This document shows, piece by piece, positions 63,001 through 64,000 of a DNA stretch of 64,000 bases. The DNA is from Argentina anserina (lineage: Eukaryota > Streptophyta > Magnoliopsida > Rosales > Rosaceae): NCBI RefSeq assembly GCF_933775445.1, contig NC_065874.1:20406501-20470500 (forward strand). The letters are read 5' to 3'. A program made the translations under genes and the position numbers. The notes under the pieces were generated by a model that was not told the DNA's origin, did no database searches, and worked only from the letters and a program-made list of their open reading frames with translations. Each line of letters begins with the position of its first letter. Positions within the stretch are counted from its first letter, which is position 1.

Positions 63001-64000
63001 TAAAGATACACAATTATAATAGTAAAGATACGCAAACGATGTAAAGATACTCAGTTTGAAAGAAACACACTCCCACACTTGCAAAACTCTCAAATTCAAT
63101 AGAAACTCGCATCAGAAAGCCTTGCAGAAAGATACTCAAACGAGAAATGAAAAGATACACAATTGGAATCGTAAAGATACGCAAACGATGTAAAGATACT
63201 CAGTTTGAAAGAAACACACTCCCACACTTGCAAAACTCTCAAATACAATAGAAACTCGCATCAGAAGCCTTACAGAAAGATACTCAAACGAGAAATGAAA
63301 AGATACACAATTGGAATAGTAAAGATACGCAAACGATGTAAAGATACTCAGTTTGAAAGAAACACACTCCCACACTTGCAAAACTCTCAAATTCAATAGA
63401 AACTCGCATCAGAAAGCCTTACAGAAAAATACTCAAACGAGAAATGAAAACATACACAATTGGAATAGTAAAGATACGCAAACGATGTAAAGATACTGAG
63501 TTTGAAAGAAACACACTCCCACACTTGCAAAACTCTCAAATTCAATAGAAACTCGCATCAGAAAGCCTTACAGAAATATACTCAAACGAGAAATGAAAAC
63601 ATACACAATTGGAATAGTAAAGATACGCAAACGATGTAAAGATACACAATTGGAATAGTAAAGATACGCAAACGATGTAAAGATACTCAGTTTGAAAGAA
63701 ACACACTCCCACACTTGCAAAACTCTCAAATTCAATAGAAACTCGCATCTGAAAGCCTTACAGAAAGATACTCAAACGAGAAATGAAAAGATACACAATT
63801 GGAATAGTAAAGATACGTAAACGATGTAAAGATACATAATTAGAACAGTAAAGATACGCAAACGATGTAAAGATACTCAGTTTGAAAGAAACACACTCCC
63901 ACACTTGCAAAACTCTCAAATTCAATAGAAACTCGCATCAGAAAGCCTTACAGAAAGATACTCAAACGAGAAATGAAAACATACACAATTGGAATAGTAA

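Larger units (their letters stand above)
51863..64000. repeat. Tandem satellite array, right segment
   Basis: The same satellite in the same orientation, continuing past the end of the window. Monomers here carry variants rare or absent on the left side, such as ACAATTATAATAG, ATAATTAGAA, GATACTCTGTTTTAAAG, GATAAATGAAAAGATGC and GATAAGCAAACG. This suggests a diverged subfamily or an older, less recently homogenised part of the array. It contains its own set of local duplications (period 527 and 1582 bp, offsets 3315 and 4600 bp). No gene, RNA gene or further mobile element was found in these 12 kb. Confidence 0.96.

Noticed and set aside
334..63748. Many minus-strand open frames of 60-203 codons with recurring repeats of the same peptide text, and plus-strand frames of 60-64 codons.
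   Set aside because: They are satellite DNA read in successive frames. Unit lengths of 148, 149, 190 and 194 bp are not multiples of three, so the same DNA gives different peptide text in adjacent units, with no conserved reading frame, promoter or codon pattern.
1..64000. A CENP-B box-like motif in the satellite.
   Set aside because: No stretch fitting the TTCG....A..CGGG core was seen in the monomer; ACGGAAAC and similar pieces are too short to count.
1..64000. Assembly artefact as the cause of the near-identical kilobase duplications.
   Set aside because: It cannot be excluded, but each duplication has a distinct period, its own edges and some private base changes, which fits real unequal exchange better. 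Long-read support would settle it.

Overview
The window is almost entirely satellite DNA, most likely from a flowering plant. About 60.2 kb of the 64 kb is one head-to-tail tandem array, always in the same orientation, that runs off both ends of the window. It is interrupted by two related LTR-type sequences. I found no protein-coding gene, rRNA, tRNA, CRISPR array or bacterial-type operon. The plant assignment is inference: it rests on 148-194 bp satellite monomers, a long LTR of plant retrotransposon type with TG...CA ends and a 5-bp target duplication, and a plant-like TATA promoter in each LTR. I do not recognise the satellite family or the species.

Monomer anatomy: the basic unit is 148 or 149 bp (e.g. 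2747-2894). Longer units carry one extra internal copy of a 41-bp module (189/190 bp, e.g. 2895-3083 and 21553-21742) or a 45-bp version of it (194 bp, e.g. 866-1059). The unit itself is built partly from ~19-23 bp pieces that each begin with AGATAC. The + strand of one counted 148-bp unit is 69 A, 27 T, 22 G and 30 C, a strong A-over-T strand asymmetry.

Layout: 1-47151 is the left array, with local higher-order duplications of period 337, 822, 3383, 1121, 2747, 1844/936, 3633 and 3523 bp in successive blocks. 47152-49424 is a 2273-bp LTR sequence on the minus strand, flanked by a perfect ACAAT duplication, best read as a solo LTR. 49425-50327 is a 903-bp satellite island. 50328-51862 is a second copy of the same LTR family on the plus strand, lacking its last 28 bp and without a 5-bp duplication. 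51863-64000 is the right array, with more divergent monomers and 527-, 1582-, 3315- and 4600-bp offsets between duplicated blocks.

The many short open frames, mostly on the minus strand, are products of the satellite: the same DNA is read in changing frames because 148, 149, 190 and 194 are not multiples of three. There is no evidence of a new gene system. What stands out is the modular monomer, the stack of nested segmental duplications marked by shared rare mutations, and the head-to-head pair of LTR promoters pointing outward into the array. A centromeric or other heterochromatic location is plausible but cannot be shown from sequence alone.
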